Assembly (NCBI GenBank): GCA_002148405.1
Contig: MUGG01000218.1
Coordinates: 62,001 to 126,000 of the forward strand
Source of the DNA: Alkalinema sp. CACIAM 70d
GTDB taxonomy: Bacteria; Cyanobacteriota; Cyanobacteriia; Leptolyngbyales; Leptolyngbyaceae
DNA: 64,000 nt
Reading direction: 5' to 3'
Both the position numbers and the translations under genes were made by a program. The notes below the pieces were generated by a model. The model worked only from the letters and a program-made list of their open reading frames with translations, was not told the DNA's origin and searched no databases. Numbering within the stretch: the first letter of the stretch is position 1; each line of letters opens with the position of its first letter. Below, piece after piece: positions 44,049 to 53,908 of this stretch.

Positions 44049-46607
44049 ATGACCTTCCGCTTCCGATCCCAATCACTGTGGCTGTCTGCCTGCTTCGGTC
44101 TGCTGGGCCTTAACGCCACCCTTCTTCAGACACCTGCTTTCGCTTCATCCTCTTCGTCGGGCAACACAGTCACGGTGAGCCGATCGACGGAGGCTTCCGG
44201 ATTAGCTCAAGGCCGCGATCGCTACCGAGCTGGGCAGTTTGCCGAAGCCATCCTGGCCTGGAAAGCCGCTGCCCAACAATATCAAACCTCGGGCGATCGA
44301 CTCAACCAAGCGCTGGCATTGAGCTATGTTTCCCTCGGCTATCAAGAACTGAGCCAATGGCAAGAGGCAGAAGCAGCCATCCAAGAAAGTTTAAAGCTAC
44401 TTAAAGCCGCCACTCCGGCAGCAGATGCCATCCTTTGGGCCCAGAGCCTCAATACCCAAGCCAAACTTCTCTTGTCTACGGGGAAAGCCCAAGCCGCCTT
44501 AGAGACTTGGCAACAGGCACAGAAATATTACGAACAAGCAGGCGATCGGATCGGGAGTATCGGCAGCCAGATCAACCAAGCACAGGCACTGCAAACCCTA
44601 GGATTTTATCGGCGTTCCAGACAACAGTTGGAAGCCCTGAATCAAAGCCTTAAGGCCATGCCCGACTCAGAAGTGAAGGTCAGTGGTCTGCGATCGCTCG
44701 GATCTGCGCTCTATATGATTGGGGCTAATGCAGATAGTCAAAAGGTCTTGGAAGAGGGATTAGAAATCGCACGGAAACTTAACCTGACCACCGAAGTGAG
44801 CGATTTGTTGCAAAACCTGGGGCGAGCAACCGCAGATTTAGGCAACCCAGATGAGGCCCTCCATTATTTTGAGGAAGCGGATCAAGCGGCCACCTCCCCC
44901 CTCGATCGCCTACAGTCCCGCTTGCAGCGATTTAAACTCTTTGCAGACTATGGTTTGACCAATGAAGCAGCCCCCCTTGCCCCCCAAATTCTGGAGCAAA
45001 TTCAGCAACTTCCTGCCAGTCGCACCTCACTCTATACCGCAATTAATTTTGCAGCAACGTTGAATCGGTTCGAAAATCCAGCCCAAGCAGTTTCCATTCC
45101 TGCTATCAGCAAACTCCTAGAAAAAACAGTGCGATCGGCCCAGCAACTTCAGGATCAGCAAGCCGAAGCCCATGCCCTGAATCAATGGAGTCAATGGTAT
45201 CAGCGCACACAACAGTGGAACGAAGCTAAAACCCTGAGTCAGCAATCTCTTCAACTGGCGCGGCAAATCCAAGCGAATGACATTATTGCCCAATCCACCT
45301 GGCAACTGGGTAAATTAAACCGCATTCAAGGCAATCGATCGGAGGCGATCTCCGACTATACCGAAGCAGTCAAAGCTTTACAAGCCATGCGCGGCGATTT
45401 AGTGGCGGTTAATCCGGATATGCAGTTCTCCTTCCGGGAAAGCGTCGAACCAGTCTACCGAGAATTGGTCGCTTTATTATTAGAGGGACAACCGAGCCAA
45501 GAGAATTTAGTTCACGCTCGGGATCTGATTGAATCCCTTCAGGTGGCAGAACTGGATAACTTTTTCCGGGAAGCTTGCTTAGATAAAACCCAGCAAATTG
45601 ACCAAATCGATCCCACTGCGACCGTGGTGTATCCGATCATCTTGCCCGATCGCTTAGCGATTATCCATTCCACAGCAGGTCAGCCCCTACGTTACTACTC
45701 CACCCCGAAACCCCAGGCAGAAGTTGAACAAACGCTAACAGAAATGCTAGCAGCCTTGAGTCCTGTGTCTAACGTAAAGGATCGGAATCGCCTTTCTAAA
45801 CAACTCTATGACTGGTTGATTCGTCCTGCGGAAGAAGCCCAAGCCCTGAAAAATACCAAGACTTTAGTGTTTGTTTTGGATGGGAGACTGCGGAATATTC
45901 CCATGGCGGCACTCTATGATGGCAAACAATATCTGATTGAGAAATACGCCGTTACCCTGTCGCCCGGTTTGCAGTTAATGGCCTCCCAATCCCTGAACCC
46001 CAATCAAATTGATGCGATCGTGGGGGGAATTAGTGAGTCCCGATCTGGCTTTGCAGCCTTGCCGGGAGTAGAAGCGGAAGTCAAGAAAATTTCTAAAACA
46101 GTCCCCTCTTCCACACTCTTTAACCAACAATTTACTGGACAGGCTCTCTCCCAAGAGGTCAACAATTCTCAAGCAAACGTGGTGCACTTAGCCACCCACG
46201 GTCAGTTCAGCTCCCGCATGGAAGATACCTTCCTGCTGACTTGGGATGGGCAAGTGAATGTGAAAGAATTGTCAGAGCTGCTGAAAAAGCGTCAGGGTGA
46301 CACGACTAAACCGATCGAACTCTTAGTGCTGAGTGCCTGCGATACAGCAACGGGGGACGATCGAGCCGTACTGGGTCTGGCGGGCTTAGCCGTGAAATCT
46401 GGAGCACGATCGACGATCGCCTCTCTCTGGCCGGTCAAAGACAACGCCGCTTCTCAACTCATGACTAATTTCTATCAGCAACTTCGCAAACCTGGCATCT
46501 CTAAAGCAGAAGCGCTGCGACAAGCCCAACTGGAACTGATCCAAAAGACAGACTTTCGGGATCCCTTTTTCTGGTCTGCCTTTGTTTTAGTCGGAAATTG
46601 GCAATAA
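44049..46607 (+). CDS. TPR-CHAT protein (caspase-like peptidase family)
   Basis: 852 residues. Signal peptide (LLGLNATLLQTPAFA). TPR-type helical repeats over about 50-470 (for example RDRYRAGQFAEAILAWKAAAQ). CHAT domain at the end (about 560-850) with the catalytic His in VVHLATHGQF and Cys in LLVLSACDTATGDDRAVLG, both intact. CHAT is the clan CD peptidase family of separase and gasdermin-processing bacterial enzymes. An exported form with TPRs is common in cyanobacteria next to DUF928 and CHASE2 genes. Substrate unknown; the exported haemagglutinin-type protein is a possible target. Confidence 0.92.
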   Translation: MTFRFRSQSLWLSACFGLLGLNATLLQTPAFASSSSSGNTVTVSRSTEASGLAQGRDRYRAGQFAEAILAWKAAAQQYQTSGDRLNQALALSYVSLGYQELSQWQEAEAAIQESLKLLKAATPAADAILWAQSLNTQAKLLLSTGKAQAALETWQQAQKYYEQAGDRIGSIGSQINQAQALQTLGFYRRSRQQLEALNQSLKAMPDSEVKVSGLRSLGSALYMIGANADSQKVLEEGLEIARKLNLTTEVSDLLQNLGRATADLGNPDEALHYFEEADQAATSPLDRLQSRLQRFKLFADYGLTNEAAPLAPQILEQIQQLPASRTSLYTAINFAATLNRFENPAQAVSIPAISKLLEKTVRSAQQLQDQQAEAHALNQWSQWYQRTQQWNEAKTLSQQSLQLARQIQANDIIAQSTWQLGKLNRIQGNRSEAISDYTEAVKALQAMRGDLVAVNPDMQFSFRESVEPVYRELVALLLEGQPSQENLVHARDLIESLQVAELDNFFREACLDKTQQIDQIDPTATVVYPIILPDRLAIIHSTAGQPLRYYSTPKPQAEVEQTLTEMLAALSPVSNVKDRNRLSKQLYDWLIRPAEEAQALKNTKTLVFVLDGRLRNIPMAALYDGKQYLIEKYAVTLSPGLQLMASQSLNPNQIDAIVGGISESRSGFAALPGVEAEVKKISKTVPSSTLFNQQFTGQALSQEVNNSQANVVHLATHGQFSSRMEDTFLLTWDGQVNVKELSELLKKRQGDTTKPIELLVLSACDTATGDDRAVLGLAGLAVKSGARSTIASLWPVKDNAASQLMTNFYQQLRKPGISKAEALRQAQLELIQKTDFRDPFFWSAFVLVGNWQ

Positions 46608-46779
46608 CAAGCCCAAAGAGCACGATGGGGCAGAAAACTTAGGAAATTTGTATTTCTGCTGCAAAATTCCGTGAAGTCTCGGCAGACGAAACCGGGCTAG
46701 CTTGCCTAGGATGCAGATAGCTCCCAATTGAATGATTCTAGAATCTACCTCAAATTTTCACCAATTAGGTGTAAAGACC

Positions 46780-47802
46780 ATGAAACATACTTCTTTCGCC
46801 AGTACACTCAGCATTTTTGCGGTGATAACTAGCTGTCTTCTTACTCCCAATGCTCAGGCTGTGACCTTCACACCGCCTGCCAATAGCAATGCACCTCGTC
46901 AGTCTACTGGGGGAGCTTCTCGGGGAGCCTTTAAATTTGTGCCACCGAGCAATAGCAGCGCACCTCGTCAGTCTACTGGGGGAGCTTCCCGTGGGCAATT
47001 CTTTAGCAGCAATGGTGCCCCTAAAGTTGCCACCGGCGGAGCCTCTCGGGGGCAATTCTTCAGCGGCAAAGGCGCACCTAGAATGGCAACGGGAGGAGCC
47101 TCTCGGGGGCAATTCTTCAGCGGCAACGGTGCCCCTAAAGTTGCCACTGGCGGAGCTTCTCGGGGAGAATTTTTCAGCGGCAATGGTGCGCCCACCTCAG
47201 CCTCAGGAGGAGCCTCTCGTGTAGGGACTTACTACCTCAATCCTTCCATCGTAGGTGCCGATGGGCCAGCTGCCATCAAAGCGCTATTGCCCCAAAGCTA
47301 CTTCGGAACGACGATTTCTGAACGACCCACCATCTTGGTCTACGTCCCCGCATCCTCAGCTCAAGAAGCAATTTTTAGCCTCAAGGATGAAGCTGGGAAT
47401 ACTCAATACCAATTGACCCTGCCTGTATCAGGTCAAGCAGGGATCATGGCAGTTACGCTCCCCTCGGATGCTCCCGCTTTAGAGGTGTCCAAAAACTACC
47501 AGTGGTTCCTAGCACTGGATGTGGATGGTCAACTCAGCCCTAGTACTCCCTATGTGGATGGTTGGGTGCAACGGATTCAGCCGACCGCTGAGCTAGAAGC
47601 TGCTCTCCAGCAGACCGATGCTTTGAAGCGGGCAGAGGCGTTGGGTAAAGCTGGGGTATGGTACGACTGTGTAACAACCCTGTCGTCTGCCCGATCGACT
47701 CAGTCCAATGGTGAAACCTTCAACAAACAATGGACTGAGCTACTGTCCTCTGTGGGTTTAAAAGACATTGAGAAAGCTCCAATGCTGGCATTAGCCAACT
47801 AA
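46780..47802 (+). CDS. DUF928 protein with amplified GGASR repeats
   Basis: 340 residues from ATG 46780 (the frame opens at 46732). Signal peptide ending NAQA. The normal DUF928 N-terminal element F-PP---AP--STGGASR appears once in typical proteins; here it is amplified into about seven tandem copies (residues 22-145), most reading GGASRGQFFSGNGAP. The DUF928 body follows (PQSYFGTTISERPTILVYVP, KNYQWFLAL, VWYDCVTTL). DUF928 is cyanobacterial, periplasmic and of unknown role, and usually travels with CHAT/TPR and CHASE2 genes as here. Confidence 0.9.
   Translation: MKHTSFASTLSIFAVITSCLLTPNAQAVTFTPPANSNAPRQSTGGASRGAFKFVPPSNSSAPRQSTGGASRGQFFSSNGAPKVATGGASRGQFFSGKGAPRMATGGASRGQFFSGNGAPKVATGGASRGEFFSGNGAPTSASGGASRVGTYYLNPSIVGADGPAAIKALLPQSYFGTTISERPTILVYVPASSAQEAIFSLKDEAGNTQYQLTLPVSGQAGIMAVTLPSDAPALEVSKNYQWFLALDVDGQLSPSTPYVDGWVQRIQPTAELEAALQQTDALKRAEALGKAGVWYDCVTTLSSARSTQSNGETFNKQWTELLSSVGLKDIEKAPMLALAN
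46890..47220. repeat. Tandem coding repeat in the DUF928 gene
   Basis: About 54-60-base units (most 57) encoding GGASRGQFFSGNGAP-type blocks, highly similar at the nucleotide level, which implies recent expansion by slippage or unequal crossing-over. Confidence 0.85.
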
Positions 47803-48068
47803 TGCGATGAAGACAGTAGATTGTTTTGCGAATGGATGTTGCTCATTTCAGTGAAGTGGGCGCATTCCTTCCTCAATCCAGAGTAAAAGTCTGCTGGCTC
47901 ATTCAGGTAATATGCCTTAAGAAATGTGTTGTGATGACATTTCCTTTGGTTATGAATTCAAGCTTTCAGGATTGTTCTGATGGCTATTCGCTAAACTAAT
48001 CGAGAATTCATCACAACACGTTTCGCTCAATCGACCGTAGCTCTATATTAATTGCCATTCTGATTTCT

Positions 48069-50867
48069 ATGAAGCTCGCTGTATCTATGTGGCGTAAGTT
48101 GAAGCAATTAGTTAAAAGCACTCGTAGTGTTTTTATTATTACACCGACAGTGACCTTAGCTGTAATCTCTGGTCAGTGGGTTGGGCTGTTCAACTTATCT
48201 GAATGGAAAACGCGAGATGAATTCTTTCGATTACGATCGCAGGATACCTTTGCAGATTCCGTCGTAGTCGTCACAATTGACGAGGAAGATATTCGTACAG
48301 TCAGAAAGTGGCCAATTCCTGACTGGGCTTTGGCCGATCTGATTACAAAAATTCGGGATCAAAAACCTCGGGCCATCGGATTGGATCTCTACCGAGATCT
48401 GCCGGAAGGAAGTGGCCATGAAAAGTTAGTTAAAGTCTTTCAGACAACCCCTAGCTTAATTGGCGTTGAAAAGGTGACTGGCGATCGAGTGCCACCTTCT
48501 CCAGAGTTAAAAAAGCTCGATCAAGTTGGACTAGCCGACCTGGTACTAGATGGCGATCGGCAAGTGCGTCGAGCTTTGCTAACCGTAGAGGATGCCAAGG
48601 ATAAAGGGGCCATTAAAGCAGGGTTGGGTACCTATGTAGCCCTGAAATACTTAGAAGCCGAAAATATTACCTTAGAAAGTGTTGACCCCAAACAGCAAAA
48701 ATTTAAGCTGGGCAAAGCAACCTATCTCCCGCTAAAAAATCAGGAAGCGGGCTATACAGAAGGGGATTTGGGTGGCTATCAAATTTTGCTAAATTGGCAT
48801 GGTTCAGAGACAGCCTTTCGCACCGTCACAATGCGAGACGTCATGGCAGGTCGGGTGCCAGCAGATCTAATGCGCAATCGCATGGTATTTATTGGCTCGA
48901 CCGCCACTAGTACCAATGACTTTTTTGGCACGCCCTTTAGTAATTCCTGGTTGTATGCCCAAAAACCCACACCAGGAGTCGTGATTCACGCCAACGTTGC
49001 CTACCAACTGGTTCGAGGGGCCAAATATGGTGGAACCACCTTAGCAGGATTTTCCGGGGAACAACTTGCCGGCTGGATTTTCCTATGGTCGTTAATTGGA
49101 TCAGCAGGCTGTTGGAAGTTAGCCAGTACTCAAAGTCGCCGCAGAATTTTGGGTGGCCGAATTTTTTGGGCAACCTTTGGCCTGACAGGAATGGTGATTA
49201 TAGGAGCCTATGGCGCTTTTCTGGGAGGGTGGTTCATTCCAATCTCTCCCACCTTAGCCGCGCTGATTACGAGTGTCATTGCTACCACCAATGCCTATAA
49301 ACAGCAGAAACTAGAAGATACCAATCAACAACTAGAACTTGCCAACGGCCAGCTAGTCGATTACTCCAAAAATCTAGAAGTCAAAGTTGAAGAGCGCACC
49401 CGTGAACTCCATGCCGCAAAACTTGCAGCAGACGCCGCCAACCAAGCCAAGAGCGAATTTTTGGCGAATATGAGCCATGAGTTACGGACACCGTTAAATG
49501 GAATCTTGGGTTATGCGCAGGTACTGGAACGGTCATCCCATATGAGTACTAAGGATTTAGATGGGGTACAAATTATTCATCAATGTGGCTCCCACCTGTT
49601 GATGTTGATTAATGACATTCTGGATCTTTCTAAAATTGAAGCGCGTAAGTTGGAGCTATTTTCTTCCAGTGTGCATCTCACCAGCTTCCTGCACACGGTT
49701 ACAGAAATTTGTAGCATTCGCGCCGATCAAAAAGGAATTGGCTTTTATGTTGAAATTAGCGATCGCCTCCCGATCGGTATTCAAGTTGATGAAAAACGAC
49801 TACGGCAATTGCTGATCAACCTGCTAGGAAATGCGATTAAATTCACTGATCAAGGCGGGGTAACATTTAAAGCCTATCCCCTAACGGAGGTATCGGATGC
49901 CACCTCTATGGTCACCATTCGCTTTCAGGTGGAAGATACCGGGATTGGCATGACCCCAGAGCAATTGGAAAAAATCTTTTTGCCCTTTGAACAAGTTGGT
50001 GAGGGGGGCAAGCGACCCGATGGAACTGGCTTAGGCTTAGCCATTAGCCAACGGATCGCGGCGCTCATGGAAAGCCAAATTCAGGTACGGAGCCAGTTAG
50101 GAGAAGGAAGTCAGTTTTGGTTAGATCTCGAACTCCCGATCTCGCGCGACTGGGATGTGGCCCATCAACCGATGGGTTACCACAATGTCACTGGGATTCA
50201 TGGGGATGCACCTTGTGTGCTGGTCATTGATGATGATGAGACCCATTGTTCCATGCTAACCACCTTCCTCCAAAGTATCGGATTCCGGACGCTGACAGCT
50301 TTGGACGGGAAGCAAGGGCTCCAACTCGCAACCGAACATACGCCGGATGTAATTGTGGCCGATCTAACCATGCCTATGATGGATGGATTTGAACTCATTG
50401 TGCACTTGCAAAAGACCCCTCAAACCAGTTCAATTCCAATCGTCGTTTCTAGCGCAAGTGTGTTTGACACCGATCGACAACGGAGTTTGGAAGTTGGAGC
50501 TAAGACATTTTTGCCTAAACCTGTGCAGATGGAAGATCTGCTCAATACACTAAAAACCTTGATGGAATTGGAATGGGTTTACGAAGTCAATGAAGCGGAA
50601 CTACTCACAGAGCAGGCAGGAGAAGGAGAACCCAGCGCTAACTCTGGCGAATCCTTGGTTCCTGAGAAAGAAGCCTTAAAACAACTTTACCATCTTGCCA
50701 TGATGGGAGATATTGCTGGAATTGAGGGCATGCTAAAAGAAATCTCTGAACAAGATCGACGATTTATTCCCTTTACCTCTGAACTGGGCAAGTTCGCTGC
50801 CAACTTCCAAACGGGCAAAATTCGGCAGTTGCTCAAATCGCATTTAGAAACAGGAGTTCCTCAGTGA
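48069..50867 (+). CDS. CHASE2 hybrid histidine kinase
   Basis: 932 residues. Periplasmic CHASE2 sensor at about 35-330 (SVVVVTIDEEDIR, RVPADLMRNRMVFIGSTA), three membrane helices at about 340-415, a coiled coil, HisKA with FLANMSHELRTPLNGIL, HATPase with GTGLGLAISQRIA, a receiver (VLVIDDDETHC, phospho-acceptor in VIVADLTMPMMDGFE), and a C-terminal phosphotransfer-like or regulatory tail. The stop is overlapped by the next gene's GTG start (GTGA), so the two kinases are coupled. Confidence 0.93.
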   Translation: MKLAVSMWRKLKQLVKSTRSVFIITPTVTLAVISGQWVGLFNLSEWKTRDEFFRLRSQDTFADSVVVVTIDEEDIRTVRKWPIPDWALADLITKIRDQKPRAIGLDLYRDLPEGSGHEKLVKVFQTTPSLIGVEKVTGDRVPPSPELKKLDQVGLADLVLDGDRQVRRALLTVEDAKDKGAIKAGLGTYVALKYLEAENITLESVDPKQQKFKLGKATYLPLKNQEAGYTEGDLGGYQILLNWHGSETAFRTVTMRDVMAGRVPADLMRNRMVFIGSTATSTNDFFGTPFSNSWLYAQKPTPGVVIHANVAYQLVRGAKYGGTTLAGFSGEQLAGWIFLWSLIGSAGCWKLASTQSRRRILGGRIFWATFGLTGMVIIGAYGAFLGGWFIPISPTLAALITSVIATTNAYKQQKLEDTNQQLELANGQLVDYSKNLEVKVEERTRELHAAKLAADAANQAKSEFLANMSHELRTPLNGILGYAQVLERSSHMSTKDLDGVQIIHQCGSHLLMLINDILDLSKIEARKLELFSSSVHLTSFLHTVTEICSIRADQKGIGFYVEISDRLPIGIQVDEKRLRQLLINLLGNAIKFTDQGGVTFKAYPLTEVSDATSMVTIRFQVEDTGIGMTPEQLEKIFLPFEQVGEGGKRPDGTGLGLAISQRIAALMESQIQVRSQLGEGSQFWLDLELPISRDWDVAHQPMGYHNVTGIHGDAPCVLVIDDDETHCSMLTTFLQSIGFRTLTALDGKQGLQLATEHTPDVIVADLTMPMMDGFELIVHLQKTPQTSSIPIVVSSASVFDTDRQRSLEVGAKTFLPKPVQMEDLLNTLKTLMELEWVYEVNEAELLTEQAGEGEPSANSGESLVPEKEALKQLYHLAMMGDIAGIEGMLKEISEQDRRFIPFTSELGKFAANFQTGKIRQLLKSHLETGVPQ

Positions 50868-52165
50868 TTACAGCAACCGTGACTCAAACAATTTGTATTC
50901 TGTTGGTGGATGATAATCCAACCAATTTAAAAGTGCTGTCAGAGGCGATTCAAGGGAATACTTGGAAGGCGTTGATGGCCACCGATGGTGAATCAGCGAT
51001 CGAGCAAGCGGAATATGCCCATCCGGATCTCATTCTTTTAGATGTGATGATGCCTGGGATTGATGGCTTTGAAACCTGCCGCAGGCTGAAAGCAAATCCC
51101 CTCACCCAAGACATTCCAATCATCTTCATGACGGCGCTGTCTGAAACGATGGATAAAGTGCGGGGCCTCGAATTGGGCGCGGTGGACTACATTACTAAAC
51201 CGTTCCAACAAGAGGAAGTCATTGCCCGTCTTAAACTTCATCTACAAATTTCCCAACTGACCCATACGTTGGAGCAACGGGTGCAAGAACGGACTGCGGA
51301 GCTTTCCCAATCCCTATCTCAGCTCCAACAAGCACAAATTCAGTTGGTACAAAGTGAAAAGATGTCCATGCTAGGCCAACTGGTTGCTGGGATTGGCCAT
51401 GAAATTAACAACCCGATCGGGTTCATTCGGGGCAACATTACGCCCATGCAGGACTACATCCAAGATTTGTTTGATTTAATTCATCTCTATCAGGAGAAGT
51501 TTCCCAATCCAGGGGCAGAAATCTTGGACATGGTGGAGATGATCGACATCGATTACCTAGCGGAAGATTTACCGAAGATTATGCGATCGATGGAGCAGGG
51601 GGTCGATCGATTGCAGGAAATCAGTTTGTCTTTGCGAACCTTTGCTCGAGCGGATATTGCCTCAAAGGTAGAGTTTGTTATGGCTGAGGGCGTTGACAGT
51701 ACAATCATGCTGCTTAGACATCGTTTGAAGGCCAATGAAAAACGACCTGAAATAGTTATTGTTAAGGAATTTAATACAGTTCCTCCCATCAATTGCTATC
51801 CTGGTCAGCTCAACCAGGTGTTCATGAATATTATTGCCAATGCGATCGATGCCTTTGATGAACTGAATCAAAATCGCTCCTACAAAGAAATTGAAGCTTG
51901 CCCCAACGTCATTACCATCACGATTACCTTAGACGATTCTAAGGAAAACGTTATTGTACGGATTAAAGATAACGGGATGGGAATTCCTCCTGAGTTACAA
52001 GAGCAGATTTTTGATCCCTCGTTTACAACAAAAGCTGTTGGTAAAGGCACCGGTTTAGGACTCGCGATTAGTCATCAGATTATTGTCGAAAAGCATGGTG
52101 GGCAACTGAAATGTCAGGCTATGCCTAATGAAGGAACAGAATTTATCATCACACTACCCTTGTAA
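50864..52165 (+). CDS. Receiver-histidine kinase
   Basis: 433 residues from GTG 50864. Receiver first (ILLVDDNPTNLKVLSEA, phospho-acceptor in LILLDVMMPGIDGFE, KPF), then a coiled coil (LEQRVQERTAELSQSLSQLQQ), HisKA with GIGHEINNPIGFIRGN, and HATPase with GTGLGLAISHQIIVEKHGG. No sensor of its own, so it probably passes the CHASE2 kinase signal on. Its HisKA/HATPase part resembles the H-NOX partner kinase at 37810 (same ID-DYL-EDLP and SLRTFAR runs). Confidence 0.92.
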   Translation: MITATVTQTICILLVDDNPTNLKVLSEAIQGNTWKALMATDGESAIEQAEYAHPDLILLDVMMPGIDGFETCRRLKANPLTQDIPIIFMTALSETMDKVRGLELGAVDYITKPFQQEEVIARLKLHLQISQLTHTLEQRVQERTAELSQSLSQLQQAQIQLVQSEKMSMLGQLVAGIGHEINNPIGFIRGNITPMQDYIQDLFDLIHLYQEKFPNPGAEILDMVEMIDIDYLAEDLPKIMRSMEQGVDRLQEISLSLRTFARADIASKVEFVMAEGVDSTIMLLRHRLKANEKRPEIVIVKEFNTVPPINCYPGQLNQVFMNIIANAIDAFDELNQNRSYKEIEACPNVITITITLDDSKENVIVRIKDNGMGIPPELQEQIFDPSFTTKAVGKGTGLGLAISHQIIVEKHGGQLKCQAMPNEGTEFIITLPL

Positions 52166-52349
52166 ACAGTAGGAAGAGCAAGACGGAATCTATCGAATCC
52201 AACATTAATTCATCCAACATTAATTCAGGGGATGTCCTGAATTTGAGGAAGCAACTGGGGAATATTAAGCATGGCTTCCCACCCAAACCGCACTGCTCTG
52301 CGCTTCTGGGTCTATGGCCCTACGGTTGTTGCTCCCCACCGTCCTACCT

Positions 52350-53810
52350 ATGCGTCCCCCCTCCCCCCCTTCACCCTCTCGACCTTCATCTGTCTCAACC
52401 ACGGTTCCCGCCGCAAGACGTGGACTCACGCGCTTATATGTGTTGTCACTCACAGCGATTGCTACCCTTGCGATCGTTGGGCAAGTCCTAGTTCAGAAGC
52501 AATTGGATCGACAATCGACGGATCTGAAAATTATCCAAACCGCGCAAAATCGGCAGACCTTGTGTCAACAATTGCTCAAGAATGCGATCGCCATTCCTTT
52601 ACTACGAGATTCTGATCGACGCCAAGAACGGCTGAAAGAACTCCAGCAAGTTTTAACCCAGTGGCAAACCAGTAAAGATGCGCTCCGTCAGGATTTACAG
52701 TCCATGGTGTCACCAACGGACTTTGCGGAAGTAGATACCATGCTGAAAAAGCTGGATCCCAGTTCCCAGGCCATGGTAGACGCCGCGCAGACGATCTTAT
52801 CTACTTTTCAAGCTCACCCCAACGCGGCACCCGCCCGCCCTCGAGATCGTTTACTAACCCCTAATCGCTTATTGCCTTCTGCGATGATGGCTAATCCGGA
52901 GGAACTGGTTGCAGGTCCGCGTTTACTGCAAGCGGAACAGGAATTTACCCGCATCAATAGCGAGATTATTCAGTGGTATAGTCATAAGGCAAAAGACGGC
53001 GTCACCCACCTCAAAATTTTAGAATTTGGCTTGTTGAGCGTGACACTAGTGGTATTGGTTTTGGAAGGGGTGCTGATTTTCCGGCCTGCGGTGCGCAATC
53101 TGGAAGAGGCAATGACGGCTTTGCGGCAAGCTCTGCGGCAAGTGACCCAAGAACAGGAAAAATCTGAAAAGTTATTGCTAAATATTTTGCCGGAACCGAT
53201 CGCCGATCGCTTAAAACGTGAACCGCAAGCCATTGCCGACGGATTTGCAGAAGCTACGGTATTATTTGCCGACATTGTGGGCTTTACTGAGTTATCCAGT
53301 CGATTGTCGCCTCAAGAACTAGTGGCACAGTTGAATGAAATTTTTTCGCAGTTTGATCGACTAGCAGAACAGTACGGACTGGAAAAAATTAAAACGATCG
53401 GGGATGCCTATATGGTCGTGGGAGGGTTACCGGAGCCGAGGAATGATCATGCAGCGGCCATTGCGGAAATGGCGATCGCCATGCAGGCTACGTTAGCAAC
53501 CATCAATCAGAACCGAGGCGAATCCCTCAATATCCGCGTCGGAATTAACAGTGGCCCTGTGGTGGCGGGTGTCATTGGTTTGAAGAAGTTTATCTATGAC
53601 CTGTGGGGGGATACAGTCAACGTGGCCAGCCGCATGGAATCCCATGGCAAGCCAGGGAGTATCCATGTGAGTGAGGCAACCTACCAGCAACTTAAACACC
53701 TCTATGCATTTGAAGAACGGGGAGTCATTCCGATCAAAGGCAAGGGGGAGATGCGTACCTACTGGCTCAAAGGCAAAGCGAACGTGACGGTTGTCGGCAG
53801 TACACGCTAA
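52350..53810 (+). CDS. Membrane-bound class III adenylate cyclase
   Basis: About 486 residues from ATG 52350 (alternative 52314). Two membrane helices (about 32-52 and 225-245) enclose an extracytoplasmic helical sensor with TLCQQLLKNAI. The cyclase domain (about 300-475) has both metal Asp residues (FADIVGFT and KTIGDAYM), the substrate Lys in KIKTIGD and Asp in YDLWGDTVN (specific for ATP), and the N and R of VNVASR. So it makes cAMP, not cGMP. It follows two kinases and may be the second-messenger output of the region. Confidence 0.9.
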   Translation: MRPPSPPSPSRPSSVSTTVPAARRGLTRLYVLSLTAIATLAIVGQVLVQKQLDRQSTDLKIIQTAQNRQTLCQQLLKNAIAIPLLRDSDRRQERLKELQQVLTQWQTSKDALRQDLQSMVSPTDFAEVDTMLKKLDPSSQAMVDAAQTILSTFQAHPNAAPARPRDRLLTPNRLLPSAMMANPEELVAGPRLLQAEQEFTRINSEIIQWYSHKAKDGVTHLKILEFGLLSVTLVVLVLEGVLIFRPAVRNLEEAMTALRQALRQVTQEQEKSEKLLLNILPEPIADRLKREPQAIADGFAEATVLFADIVGFTELSSRLSPQELVAQLNEIFSQFDRLAEQYGLEKIKTIGDAYMVVGGLPEPRNDHAAAIAEMAIAMQATLATINQNRGESLNIRVGINSGPVVAGVIGLKKFIYDLWGDTVNVASRMESHGKPGSIHVSEATYQQLKHLYAFEERGVIPIKGKGEMRTYWLKGKANVTVVGSTR

Positions 53811-53908
53811 TTAAAAGCCGCTGGGAGCATGGTGCCTCAATAAGAAGTCGTCGTAAATCATGACAAACAACAAGAAACATCGTAACGAATCATCAAAATT
53901 GCCAGTTC

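Noticed and set aside
46765..47224. Long antisense and shifted frames across the DUF928 repeats
   Set aside because: They are produced by the tandem repeat; the DUF928 frame has signal peptide and domain.
52271..52615. 114-codon frame overlapping the cyclase start
   Set aside because: Shadow of the cyclase gene in another frame, with no family features.
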